Positions 26,361 to 35,452 of a DNA stretch of 64,000 nt are shown here, piece by piece (positions within the stretch are counted from its first letter, which is position 1; each line of letters opens with the position of its first letter). Origin of the DNA: Acidithiobacillus_B sp049965315 (GTDB lineage Bacteria; Pseudomonadota; Gammaproteobacteria; Acidithiobacillales; Acidithiobacillaceae); contig NZ_JBMFWL010000008.1 of the NCBI RefSeq assembly GCF_049965315.1, forward strand, positions 1 to 64,000, written 5' to 3'. Under the pieces are notes generated by a model. It did no database searches, was not told where the DNA came from, and was given only the letters and a program-made list of their open reading frames with translations. Made by a program: the position numbers and the translations under genes.

Positions 26361-26702
26361 TCACTCCAGATTTTCGCGCTTGCGCTCGACCATGTGCCCC
26401 AGCAGGGCAATCTCGTGGGCCAGGCAATACTCCTGGGGATTCACTTCCCATTCCACCATTTGCCGGCGATCCAGTCCGCCCGTATCGCAGGGCACTTCCA
26501 GCTCTTTGCAGGTCTTGGTTTCGTTGAGGAAGCCGGCCAGTTCGGCGATCTGGTTGCTCCCCAAGGCCGCTACGGCCTCGTCCAGGGTGAGGTTGTCCTT
26601 TCCTGTCAACTGTTCGGAAACGGCAATGGTAGCGGCATCAAGGGGGCTTTCGTCGGCCATGGCCAAGGCCCGCTGAACGGCGAGATTGCGATCTATGCTC
26701 AT
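26361..26702 (-). CDS. Conserved-looking hypothetical protein, unrecognised
   Basis: I do not recognise this 113-aa protein. It is acidic, probably all-helical, with no signal peptide or membrane segment. Cysteines occur in TCKELEVPCDTGG (about residues 64-76) and in QEYCLAHE (about 90-97), a spacing that could bind a metal but fits no named motif. Coding status is supported by a good AGGAG Shine-Dalgarno eight bases before the ATG and by its place 41 bases after pepN on the same strand, probably as the last gene of the dsbG-pepN unit. It converges on the CYTH-CHAD gene with an 82-base gap holding no clear terminator. Confidence 0.65.
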   Translation of the reverse strand: MSIDRNLAVQRALAMADESPLDAATIAVSEQLTGKDNLTLDEAVAALGSNQIAELAGFLNETKTCKELEVPCDTGGLDRRQMVEWEVNPQEYCLAHEIALLGHMVERKRENLE

Positions 26703-26743
26703 GTTTTTTCTCCTGCCACAGTGATGTAATAATGTTTTCCAGA

Positions 26744-29383
26744 TTAGGACAGCTTGAGGGATTTCTCCAGTACCTCGCCGAGATCCCTGGATAAACCCGC
26801 CTTGCCCGCGAGGTCCTCCAAGGCTTGGCGCATGAGGTCCTGGCGGTGGACATCGTAGCGCTGCCAGCGGCTCAGGGGGGTGACCAGACGTGCGGCGATT
26901 TGCGGATTGAGCTCGTCAAGATGGCGGACCTGCGCGGCCAGAAAAGCATATCCCGAGCCGTCAGCGGCGTGAAAGGCCGTAGCGTTGGCGCCAAAACTCC
27001 CCAGTAGGGCGCGCACCCGGTTCGGCGTGCGCCAGTCAAAGGCCGGATGCTGCAACAGCGCCCGGGCCTTGGCCAGGGTATCGGGACGTGGCGCGCTCGC
27101 CTGAATGGCAAACCATTTGTCGATGACCAGGGGGTGCTGCTGCCAGCGCCGGTAGAAGTCGGCCAGAATATCGCTGACGTCGGCCTCGGGCTGATGCACC
27201 AAAAGACTGAAGGCCGCCAGATGGTCCGTCATGTTGTCGGCCTGCCGGTATTGTTGCCGTGTCCTGTCCAGATACGAGGCATCGCTGGCCAGCAGATAGG
27301 CCAGGGCCAGGTTGCGCAAGCGGCGCCGCCCGCTGCTGATGCCATCCCGGCGATAGGGGAAGGCGAGGCTTTCGTAAGCGGCCGCCCATTGTTCGCCAAA
27401 GGCCGACCCCATGGCCCGCCGCAACGCCTCCCGGGCGGAGTGGATGCCATCCACGTCGATGACGGCCATCTGTTCGCCCACATAATCTTCGCTGGGCAGG
27501 GTAAGCAGTTCGGCGCGGTAGGCCGGGTCCATCCGCGCGTCGCTGAGCACCGCCGCCAGGGCCCCGCGCAGGAATTCCGGCAAAAGTCCCGCCCTGTCGG
27601 GTTGGCCGATGGCCGCCAACAGGGCCTGGAGCGCCAGCCCTTGCATGGCCTCCCAGCGATTGAAGGGATCGTCGTCATGGCTGGCGAGGAAGGCCCGCTG
27701 GGCGTCGTCAAGCCCCATCTCCAGACGCACCGGCGCGGAAAAGCCCCGGAGCAGGGAGGGCACGGGGGCCTCGTGCAGATCCGTGAATATCCAGGTCTGC
27801 TCGGCCGTATCCAGCATGAGGATGCGTTCCCGCTCCCCTCCCCCATCTTCCTCCTGCCCGCGCAGGGGCATGGCCTGCCCCGCCGGGCTGAACAGGGCCA
27901 TCCGCACCGGGATGGGCAGGGGCCGCTTTTCGGGCTGCCCCGGCGTGGGGGCCGTCTCCTGACGCAGGGTCAGGGAGTAGCGCTTTTGTACGGGATCATA
28001 CCGCCCCGCGGCATGCACTACCGGCGTACCGGCCTGACTGTACCAGAGGCGGAAGGCGGCGAGATCCCTGCCCGTGGCCCCTTCCATGGCGGCCAGGAAG
28101 TCTTCAATGGTAACGGCCTGCCCGTCATGACGGGCGAAATAGAGGTCCATCCCCTGGCGGAATGCCGCGGCACCCAGGACGGTGTGGATCATGCGCACCA
28201 CTTCGGCGCCCTTTTCGTAGACCGTCGCCGTGTAAAAGTTGTTGATCTCGATGTAGGCATCGGGACGGACCGGGTGGGCCAGGGGGCCGGCGTCCTCGGG
28301 GAACTGGGCGGCCCGCAGGCGGCGCACGTCGCCGATGCGCTGCACGCCGCGGGAGTTTTCGTCGGCGCTGAACTCCTGGTCCCGGAATACCGTGAGACCC
28401 TCCTTGAGGCTCAACTGGAACCAGTCGCGCAGGGTCACGCGGTTGCCCGTCCAGTTGTGGAAGTATTCGTGGGCAATGACGGATTCAATCCCCTGGTAAT
28501 CGGTGTCGGTGGCGGTTTCGGGGCGGGCCAGGACGTATTTGGAATTGAAGATATTGAGGCCCTTGTTTTCCATGGCCCCCATATTGAAGGTGTCGGTGGC
28601 GACGATCATGTAGCGATCGAGGTCGTACTCGCGACCGTAGACCCGCTCATCCCAGGCCATGGCGCGCCGGAGGGCATCCATGGCCTGGGCGCAGGCGTCC
28701 AGATGGTGCGCCTCGACATAGATCTCCAGGGCGACATCGCGCCCGGAAGCGGTGCGGAAGTGGTCGCGCACGCAGCCCAGGTCTCCGGCCACCAGGGCAA
28801 AGAGATAACAGGGTTTGGGGAAAGGATCCTCCCAGCGCACCCAGTGCCTGCCATTGGGCTCCTCTCCGGCGGCGGTGCGATTGCCGTTGGCAAGCAGGAC
28901 CGGATACGCACCCCGCTCGGCATGGAGGGTGACTCCAAAGCGGGCCAGCACGTCCGGCCGATCCAGATAATAGGTGATGCGGCGAAAGCCCTCGGCCTCA
29001 CATTGGGTGATGAAATGGCCGTTGGCGAAGTACAGTCCGGACAAGGCGGTATTGGCCATGGGGCGGATCTGGACCAGGGTTTCGAGGACAAAATCCACGA
29101 GCGGATGCAGCAGCAGCAAGGCACCTTCTTCCAGGCGATACCGGTCCTTGGGCAGGGTCTGCCCATCCTGCCGGATCTCCAGCAGGGTCAGACCTTCCCC
29201 GCAGAGGCGCAAGGGCTGATCATCGGCCTCGGACTGGCGGCGCAGATGGAGGCGGGCGCGTACCAGGGTAAGCTCGGGGTCGAGCTGGATGTCGAGATCT
29301 ACGGAATCGATGGCGAAGCGGGGCGGACGATAATCCTCGCGGCGGATGACCGGCGGTGCGGGGCTATGCGCGGGCGCGATCAT
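26744..29383 (-). CDS. pepN: Aminopeptidase N (M1 family)
   Basis: Cytoplasmic zinc exopeptidase that finishes peptide breakdown. The 879-aa protein has the exopeptidase motif GAMEN at residues 269-273 and the zinc site HEYFH at 305-309, with the third ligand Glu328 in LKEGL. The C-terminal half is the DUF3458 Ig-like and superhelical region of bacterial PepN. The start ATG overlaps the dsbG stop by 4 bases, so translation is coupled, an unusual partner for pepN. Confidence 0.95.
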   Translation of the reverse strand: MIAPAHSPAPPVIRREDYRPPRFAIDSVDLDIQLDPELTLVRARLHLRRQSEADDQPLRLCGEGLTLLEIRQDGQTLPKDRYRLEEGALLLLHPLVDFVLETLVQIRPMANTALSGLYFANGHFITQCEAEGFRRITYYLDRPDVLARFGVTLHAERGAYPVLLANGNRTAAGEEPNGRHWVRWEDPFPKPCYLFALVAGDLGCVRDHFRTASGRDVALEIYVEAHHLDACAQAMDALRRAMAWDERVYGREYDLDRYMIVATDTFNMGAMENKGLNIFNSKYVLARPETATDTDYQGIESVIAHEYFHNWTGNRVTLRDWFQLSLKEGLTVFRDQEFSADENSRGVQRIGDVRRLRAAQFPEDAGPLAHPVRPDAYIEINNFYTATVYEKGAEVVRMIHTVLGAAAFRQGMDLYFARHDGQAVTIEDFLAAMEGATGRDLAAFRLWYSQAGTPVVHAAGRYDPVQKRYSLTLRQETAPTPGQPEKRPLPIPVRMALFSPAGQAMPLRGQEEDGGGERERILMLDTAEQTWIFTDLHEAPVPSLLRGFSAPVRLEMGLDDAQRAFLASHDDDPFNRWEAMQGLALQALLAAIGQPDRAGLLPEFLRGALAAVLSDARMDPAYRAELLTLPSEDYVGEQMAVIDVDGIHSAREALRRAMGSAFGEQWAAAYESLAFPYRRDGISSGRRRLRNLALAYLLASDASYLDRTRQQYRQADNMTDHLAAFSLLVHQPEADVSDILADFYRRWQQHPLVIDKWFAIQASAPRPDTLAKARALLQHPAFDWRTPNRVRALLGSFGANATAFHAADGSGYAFLAAQVRHLDELNPQIAARLVTPLSRWQRYDVHRQDLMRQALEDLAGKAGLSRDLGEVLEKSLKLS

Positions 29384-30234
29384 TCCTTGCAGGCCCCACC
29401 CTGCAGATTGCCCAGTTGCCCCAGGAGCCCCGTCAAGCCCTCTTGGGGCAGGCCATGGATGACCTCCAGACCGGTTTTTTTGTTGCAGTAAATCAGGGTG
29501 GGGGTAGCCAGCTCGCCGCCCTTGGCCAGTAGCCGGGTGTTGTTTTCCACGGCCGCACGCAGCGCCGCCGGGGGATTGTCCATGGGCTTGATGCCGCCCT
29601 CTTCCGTGGCGGCGTCAAAGCCTTTCTCATTTTCGGCCATGGCGGCCTGGGGATCCTTTGCGCCGAGAATGGCTGCGGCCTTGGAGGCGCTGTTGGGCTT
29701 GAGGAAACCCACAATCACAAAACGCACGCGCAATTTGCCGGCGTTGATCAAGGGTTGGGCTTCTTCATAAAATTTATGGCAAAAGATGCAGTTGGGGTCC
29801 ACAAAGGCGGTAATCTCGGGCCCGGTCTTGCCCAGGACGAAACCATTGGCCTCTTTGCTCGCCAATTGGGCAAAATCCGCAGGGGCCATGACCGTCGGCA
29901 GGAGATGGAGCTTTTCCATGGCCAGCCGCGTTTCATCCTGCCCTTGGGCATTCAGGAGAGGTCCTACGGCGAGATATTTCCCGCCCGGGGTGATCCAGGC
30001 CACCAGAGGGTGTTGATTGGCCTCGACGACCACTCCCGTCAGCCCTCCGGGACCGGGGAATACCTTTTTCGCCCGGGCCTGGCCATGGGTGACCGCATCG
30101 ATGAGGCGCTCGGCGGCATCCAGTTTCACGCCGGCCTGAGCATTGCCAATGGGCAGGAAGCGGTCGGCAACGACGCCGCTGAGGCTGCCTACCACGAAAA
30201 GGGCGATGGCCATACCGATGGATTTTTTGTGCAT
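29380..30234 (-). CDS. dsbG: Thiol:disulfide interchange protein DsbG-like
   Basis: A periplasmic thioredoxin-fold protein of the DsbC/DsbG group, which repairs disulfides or protects single cysteines from sulfenylation. The 284-aa protein has a signal sequence (about residues 4-24), an N-terminal dimerisation-like domain, and a thioredoxin domain starting near residue 139. The active site is Cys149-Ile-Phe-Cys152, where DsbG normally has CPYC. Following segments resemble E. coli DsbG closely (VRFVIVGFLKPNSASKAAAIL versus LLVGVIKPESPATAAAIL-type), and a cis-Pro appears in ATPTLIY. The changed dipeptide probably shifts its redox potential. No dsbD lies nearby. Confidence 0.85.
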   Translation of the reverse strand: MHKKSIGMAIALFVVGSLSGVVADRFLPIGNAQAGVKLDAAERLIDAVTHGQARAKKVFPGPGGLTGVVVEANQHPLVAWITPGGKYLAVGPLLNAQGQDETRLAMEKLHLLPTVMAPADFAQLASKEANGFVLGKTGPEITAFVDPNCIFCHKFYEEAQPLINAGKLRVRFVIVGFLKPNSASKAAAILGAKDPQAAMAENEKGFDAATEEGGIKPMDNPPAALRAAVENNTRLLAKGGELATPTLIYCNKKTGLEVIHGLPQEGLTGLLGQLGNLQGGACKE

Positions 30235-30280
30235 AAGCTTTTCCTTATGAGCGTTTGCAGGTGCCGGAGCGGATTTCTTG

Positions 30281-30286
30281 ATTCTA
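30281..30286 (-). promoter_or_regulatory. Candidate -10 element of the dsbG-pepN operon
   Basis: The minus strand has TAGAAT (5/6 to -10) 46 bases before the dsbG ATG, with only a weak -35 (TGGCCT, 18-base spacing). The 96-base gap after dnaE2 suggests the dsbG-pepN unit has its own promoter rather than depending on the SOS operon. Confidence 0.35.
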
Positions 30287-30330
30287 AACCGTGCATAGGG
30301 CGAAAGGCCAGCGCAGCCCCACCCCTTCCC

Positions 30331-33300
30331 TCAATGAAAATCCCGGGAAGACAGGGTCAGTCGCCCTAGCCAGGGACTCAGGTCGCGCAACTGGCTGGCG
30401 ATGAGGTGAACGACCTCCCCTTCCCGCTCCAGGGTACCGCGCACACCCAGCAGTTGCGCCTGCAGGAGGACGCGACGATGGGCTTCCACCAGATCGCCCC
30501 GGACAATGACATTGAGCATGCCGGTCTCGTCTTCCAGGGTCAGGAAGATCGTGCCCTTGGCGGTGCCTGGCCGTTGCCGATTGATGACCAGCCCTGCCAG
30601 GGTCTGCAGGCTGCGCGTTCGCGCCTGACGCAGACGGGATACGGAGCGATAGCCATCCCGCTCCAGACGAGGGCGGAGAAACGCCAGGGGATGGGGACCG
30701 AGGCTGAGACCCAGTTGTGTATAGTCCGCGACGCAGGCCTGGGCCGGGCTTTCCGCGGGCAGAGGCACTTCCTCCTGCGCCGACTCGCGATAATCCAGGG
30801 CCAGGGGCGTGGCGGGAATCCTTCCCTGAATGGCCCACAAGGCGCCATGGCGATCACCGGCCATCCCATTGAGGGCCCCCGCCCGCGCCAGGATCTGCAG
30901 CAGATCCCTCTCCAACCCCGCTTCCTGGAGCAACTCCCGGATGGAAAAGTCCGGATGCTGCTCGCGCCATTGCAGCAGGCGCTGCATGCCCGCCGCAGGA
31001 AGGCCCTTGATCATGCGTAAACCCAGCCGCAGGGCGCCGTTCTCCACCCGGCTCTCGGCGTGGCTATGGCGCGCATCGACGGGCAGGACGGACACCCCAT
31101 GGCGGCGGGCGTCCTGGACGATCTGCGCGGGGGCATAAAAGCCCATGGGCTGGCTGTTGAGGAGGGCGGCGGCAAAGATCGCCGGATGATGGCACTTGAT
31201 CCAGGCGGAGGCGTAGACCAGCAGGGCGAAACTGGCTGCGTGGGACTCGGGAAAGCCGTATTCGGCAAAACCCTGGATCTGCTGGCAGAGACGCTCGGCA
31301 AAGGCGCCCGCGTAGCCCCGCGCCAGGAGTCCGGCAACCAGCTTGTCGGCGTAGGGACCCAGATTGCCCTGCCGGCGCCAGGCCGCCATGGCCCGGCGCA
31401 GGCCGTCGGCCTCATCGCCGTTGAATCCTGCCGCCTGCATGGCAATCTGCATGACCTGCTCCTGGAAAATGGGCACCCCCAGAGTGCGCTGCAGGACCTT
31501 TTCCACCTCCGGCCCCGGATAGGAAATCGGCTCCAGGCCCTGGCGGCGGCGCAGGTAGGGATGGACCATGTCGCCCTGAATGGGGCCGGGACGGACGATG
31601 GCCACTTCGATGACCAGATCATAAAAGGTGCGGGGCTGGAGGCGCGGCAGCATGGCCATCTGCGCCCGCGACTCCACCTGGAAAACCCCCAGGCTGTCGC
31701 CCCGCTGCAGCATGGCATAGACCTGGGGGTCTTCGGCCGGGATATCGCCCAGGGACATCCGGATTTCTCCCAAGGCCCGGCGCAGGACGGAAAGCATGCC
31801 CAGGGCGAGGATGTCCACCTTCAGGATGCCCAAGGCATCCAGGTCGTCCTTGTCCCATTGCAATACCGTGCGTCCGGCCATGGCGGCGGGCTCCACCGGC
31901 ACCAGGTCCGGCAGAGGGGTGGCGGACAGGACCATGCCCCCCACATGCTGGGAGAGATGGCGGGGGAAACCCACCAGGGCATTCACCACCCCCATCAGCC
32001 GCTGCAGCGCCGGCGCCTCCGGGTCGAAGCCGGCCTCCCGCAAGCGTTCGGGGCGCACCTCCCGGCCATCCCACCAGGCCAGTCCTTTGCACAGTCGCGC
32101 CACCTCCGCGGCCGTGAAGCCCAGGGCGCGGGCGGCATCGCGCATGGCACTGCGCGGGCGGTAGTGGATGACCGTGGCGGTAAGGGCGGCATGCTCGCGG
32201 CCATAGCGTTGGAAGACATACTGGATCACCTCCTCGCGACGATCATGCTCGAAGTCCACGTCGATATCCGGCGGTTCATGGCGCTCCCGGGAGATGAAGC
32301 GTGCAAAGAGCAGATTCATGCGCGCCGGGTCCACCTCGGTGATGCCCAGGGCATAGCAGAGCACCGAGTTGGCCGCCGACCCCCGTCCCTGGCAGAGAAT
32401 GCCGCGCGCCTTGGCAAAGGCCACGATGTCATGGACGGTCAGGAAATAGCCGGCATAATCCAGCTCCCGCACCAGTTCCAGCTCCCGGCGCAACTGTTCC
32501 TGCACCGGGACGGGTGGCATTTCCGGGTAACGCCGTTGCAGGCCCTCCCGGGCCAGTTGGGCCAGGTGGTCATCCCGCGCCATGCCGGCGGGGCAATCGC
32601 CGTCGGGATAGCGATAACGGAGGCTGTCGAGGGTGAAATGGCAGCGCTGGGCCAGGACATGGCTCTCCTGCAGGAGCGGGGCGGGATACAGGCCGGCCAG
32701 CACGGCCCGCGCGCGCAAGTGGCGCTCGCCGTTGGCGGCCAGATGGAAACCCGCCTCCGCCAGGGTGCATCGCTGGCGTACGGCCGTCAGCACATCCTGC
32801 AAGGCACGCCGGCTGCGCCGGTGCATATGCACGTCACCGCAGGCGACCAGAGGCAATCCCAGCGCCTCACCCCAGGCCTGCAGACGGCGCAGGCGCTCCC
32901 CATCGTCCCCCTCCCGCAGGAGTTCCACCCCCAGCCAGACCGCGGCGCTTCCCAGGGCCGCCACGCAGCCCCTGGCCCCCGGCAGCCAGCCGTCGTCGAG
33001 GCCGGGCCTCGGCAGGAGGATGGCCAGACAGCCGCCCACGCCCTCCAGATCGGCCAGGCAGGCGCGATATTGTCCTTTGGCGGCGCGCTGGCGGGCGCGG
33101 CTGATGAGTCGGGACAGGGCCGCATAACCCTTGCCATCGGCGACCAGCAGGACGATTTTTGGGCCATCCTCCAACTGCAGTTCCGTACCATGAATGATGG
33201 GCAGCCCCGCCGCCTTGCCCGCCAGGTGGGCGCGGGGGGCGCTGGCCAGGGAACATTCCTCGGTAATGGCCAAGGCACCATAGCCCAGCTCCCTGGCCCG

Positions 33301-33390
33301 CCCCACCAGTTCCTCCACATGGGATGCCCCGCGCAGAAAGCTGTAATTGCTCAGGCAATGGAGCTCGGCATAATCAGGCAAAGTAGCCAT
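30331..33390 (-). CDS. dnaE2: Error-prone DNA polymerase DnaE2 (ImuC)
   Basis: C-family polymerase that does translesion synthesis in the SOS mutasome together with ImuA and ImuB. The 1019-aa protein starts MATLPDYAELHCLSNYSFLR with the PHP domain. The finger-palm region has GRGSAANSVLCYALGI and the catalytic acidic pair DIDVDFEHDRR (Asp375, Asp377), with a later Asp in WDKDDLDALG. It is shorter than replicative DnaE (about 1160 aa), as usual for DnaE2. The start overlaps the imuB end by 17 bases; the longer open frame upstream lies inside imuB. Last gene of the lexA-imuA-imuB-dnaE2 cassette. Confidence 0.95.
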   Translation of the reverse strand: MATLPDYAELHCLSNYSFLRGASHVEELVGRARELGYGALAITEECSLASAPRAHLAGKAAGLPIIHGTELQLEDGPKIVLLVADGKGYAALSRLISRARQRAAKGQYRACLADLEGVGGCLAILLPRPGLDDGWLPGARGCVAALGSAAVWLGVELLREGDDGERLRRLQAWGEALGLPLVACGDVHMHRRSRRALQDVLTAVRQRCTLAEAGFHLAANGERHLRARAVLAGLYPAPLLQESHVLAQRCHFTLDSLRYRYPDGDCPAGMARDDHLAQLAREGLQRRYPEMPPVPVQEQLRRELELVRELDYAGYFLTVHDIVAFAKARGILCQGRGSAANSVLCYALGITEVDPARMNLLFARFISRERHEPPDIDVDFEHDRREEVIQYVFQRYGREHAALTATVIHYRPRSAMRDAARALGFTAAEVARLCKGLAWWDGREVRPERLREAGFDPEAPALQRLMGVVNALVGFPRHLSQHVGGMVLSATPLPDLVPVEPAAMAGRTVLQWDKDDLDALGILKVDILALGMLSVLRRALGEIRMSLGDIPAEDPQVYAMLQRGDSLGVFQVESRAQMAMLPRLQPRTFYDLVIEVAIVRPGPIQGDMVHPYLRRRQGLEPISYPGPEVEKVLQRTLGVPIFQEQVMQIAMQAAGFNGDEADGLRRAMAAWRRQGNLGPYADKLVAGLLARGYAGAFAERLCQQIQGFAEYGFPESHAASFALLVYASAWIKCHHPAIFAAALLNSQPMGFYAPAQIVQDARRHGVSVLPVDARHSHAESRVENGALRLGLRMIKGLPAAGMQRLLQWREQHPDFSIRELLQEAGLERDLLQILARAGALNGMAGDRHGALWAIQGRIPATPLALDYRESAQEEVPLPAESPAQACVADYTQLGLSLGPHPLAFLRPRLERDGYRSVSRLRQARTRSLQTLAGLVINRQRPGTAKGTIFLTLEDETGMLNVIVRGDLVEAHRRVLLQAQLLGVRGTLEREGEVVHLIASQLRDLSPWLGRLTLSSRDFH

Positions 33391-34792
33391 GAAGGAAATA
33401 TCCGCCGCTGCGCAAGTCGCGGTAAACCCAGCAGCGGGAACCATCCGGACGGTGCAGGACGAAATAATCCCGCGCCACGTCCTGACCGTCCCACCACCCC
33501 CCTTCGATGCGTTCCACCTGATCCGCCGACGGCGCCGACGGCGCAGACAGCGCAACCGGCAGGGGCAGAGGTACCGGCAAGAGCCACAGGGGGCGGCGCG
33601 CAGTTCCGCCGCCGGCGGAGGCTCCTCCCGGCGCAACGCGGCGCCAGGCCCGCTCCGGGCGATGCTCCGCAACGGCTGCGACGCCCGCCACCGCGCCATC
33701 GCCCAGGCGCGCGCGCAGGCGTTCCACGAAGGACCAGAGGGCCTCCTCCTGCCCCTCTTCCCACCAGCCTTGCTGCTGTTCGCCATAGGCGCCGAGATCC
33801 GCGGCGGCAAGGCGCAAGGCGCGGATGGGCGCCGTCGAGGGCTTGCCTTCCAGGTGGCTCTGCCACAGGGCAAGGAGGGCCTCGGCATCGCGGCTGGGAC
33901 GGCGCAGGGACAGGGAGAACGCTGCCTCTCCATCGCGCAGGATCAGTTGCAAACGCCAGGCTTGCGCGGCCTGGGCGCGCACCCGCAATTGCTCACAGAG
34001 ATCCTGCAGGACCCGCCGCAAGGCAAAGCGCAGCCCCGACCAGGATTCCGCCTCGGCCGGGAGCTGCACCGTCATTGCCACCTTGGGGGCGAAGGCCAGG
34101 GAAGGACGCGGGTCCGGCGCCATTCCCGCGAGGCGATCCAGCAATTGGCCCAGGGATGGGCCAAACCTGCGCGCCAGTTGTTTCCGGGGTATCACCCAGA
34201 GCGCCTTGATCTGGCCCAGGCCCAAGGCCGCCAAGTCACGATGGGTTGCCTCGGGAAGGGGCAAGAGGGCGATGGGCAACTCCAGGCAATCGCGCTGCCA
34301 CTGCTCAAGGGTGATGCAGCGGCCATGGTCTCGCCGCTGCGCCAGCAGCGCCGCCCCCAGGGGGGTCGGCGCAACCCCGATCCGCACCGCCACCCCCAAG
34401 TCCTGGAAGATCCGGCGCAAACGTCGCGCCACGCCCTCCACCCCGGCAAAAAGATGCGCACTCCCCTCCAGTTCCAGGGCGAGGGTAGGAAAGCATTCGG
34501 GCAGGAGCACCACTTGCGGGCCATGGGCATAGGCCAAGGCCGCCCAGCGGCGCAAGTTGGCCATTTCTCCAGCCCGATCACGTGCGCAAAGGCGCAGGGT
34601 GGGCAGCAGCGCCAAGGCCGCCGCCGTCCCCATCCCCGGCCGGATCCCTGCTTCATGGGCCAGAGCGTTCGTCTGCATCACCCGCTGCCGGCTGCCTGCG
34701 CCATCCACCAGGGCCACCGGCACGGGCTCGGGCAGGAGCCGATCCAGCAGATCCACGCCCAGACGCGGGAAGTGCAGCGCCAACCACAGCAT
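33374..34792 (-). CDS. imuB: ImuB, catalytically dead Y-family polymerase-like mutasome protein
   Basis: Hub of the ImuABC mutasome, tethering DnaE2 to the beta clamp and ImuA. The 472-aa protein opens MLWLALHFPRLGVDLLDRL, where true Y-family polymerases would have the metal-binding D-x-D; the absence of catalytic acids is characteristic of ImuB. The C-terminal end WVYRDLRSGGYFLHGYFA is the ImuB tail. It lies 12 bases after imuA and overlaps dnaE2. Confidence 0.93.
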   Translation of the reverse strand: MLWLALHFPRLGVDLLDRLLPEPVPVALVDGAGSRQRVMQTNALAHEAGIRPGMGTAAALALLPTLRLCARDRAGEMANLRRWAALAYAHGPQVVLLPECFPTLALELEGSAHLFAGVEGVARRLRRIFQDLGVAVRIGVAPTPLGAALLAQRRDHGRCITLEQWQRDCLELPIALLPLPEATHRDLAALGLGQIKALWVIPRKQLARRFGPSLGQLLDRLAGMAPDPRPSLAFAPKVAMTVQLPAEAESWSGLRFALRRVLQDLCEQLRVRAQAAQAWRLQLILRDGEAAFSLSLRRPSRDAEALLALWQSHLEGKPSTAPIRALRLAAADLGAYGEQQQGWWEEGQEEALWSFVERLRARLGDGAVAGVAAVAEHRPERAWRRVAPGGASAGGGTARRPLWLLPVPLPLPVALSAPSAPSADQVERIEGGWWDGQDVARDYFVLHRPDGSRCWVYRDLRSGGYFLHGYFA

Positions 34793-34804
34793 GCCAATAA
34801 ACCT

Positions 34805-35452
34805 CTAATGGCCGCCGGGCGCAAAGGACCAGGCCATTTGTTCGGGAAAGCTCAGCTCGCCCTCGCCCGGCAAACCGGCACGGCGTTTACGGACCTGCAC
34901 GCGCAAGCCCGACGGCGTCGGTGCGAGACGCAAACGCAAGGCCGCCAGGCTATGGCCGCCCTCCTCCTCGGCCTTATGGAAGAAAAAGGCCACGCTCTGC
35001 CCTTCCTCCGCGGCCAGTTGCAGGCGCCGCAACTGGGCCGGCGCCAGAAAAGGCGGCCAGGCCAGCACGGCGCTGCAGGTCCCTCCACGCAAGGCCTGTT
35101 CCAGCACCCACAGGCTATCCAGACGCTTGCGGGGGTGTACCAGCAGCATGCGCGACAGATCAATGCCGGCGGCCGCCAGGGCCGGCGCATAAGGGAGATA
35201 AGGCGGCGTCAGCCACAAGACCCAGCGCTTTTCCCGGCGACTGAGCTCCGCCACGGCCGGCAAGACCAAGCGCAACTCGCCGATGCCGTCCACACTGCTG
35301 TAGATCTCCGTCAAGGCCCCTCGCGGCCACTCTCCCAGCACCGTATCCAGTGCCGGCCAGGCCGTGGCCACTCCCTGGGGGGCGGCGGCCTGGCCACGCC
35401 ACAGCCGCTGCGGATGTTCCTGTAACAGTCGTTGCAACGCTTCCTGACTCAT
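34805..35452 (-). CDS. imuA: ImuA, RecA-like mutasome protein
   Basis: RecA/SulA-like accessory factor of the translesion mutasome. The 215-aa protein has a RecA-fold core with GALTEIYSS near residue 45, where Walker A would be; the P-loop is degenerate as in the SulA-like ImuA branch. WVLWLTPPYLPYAPALAAAG and LVHPRKRLDSLWVLEQALR are typical of the family. Its ATG overlaps the lexA stop (35449) by 4 bases, so SOS induction reaches it directly. Confidence 0.9.
   Translation of the reverse strand: MSQEALQRLLQEHPQRLWRGQAAAPQGVATAWPALDTVLGEWPRGALTEIYSSVDGIGELRLVLPAVAELSRREKRWVLWLTPPYLPYAPALAAAGIDLSRMLLVHPRKRLDSLWVLEQALRGGTCSAVLAWPPFLAPAQLRRLQLAAEEGQSVAFFFHKAEEEGGHSLAALRLRLAPTPSGLRVQVRKRRAGLPGEGELSFPEQMAWSFAPGGH

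Noticed and set aside
27047..29491. 814-codon open frame on the plus strand opposite pepN
   Set aside because: It is the antisense shadow of a fully conserved pepN gene; the high GC content keeps opposite frames open, and the translation has no domain.
31060..34209. 1049-codon plus-strand frame opposite dnaE2 and imuB
   Set aside because: Antisense shadow of two clearly identified genes; composition is His/Gln/Gly-rich, as expected for reverse-strand GC-rich frames.
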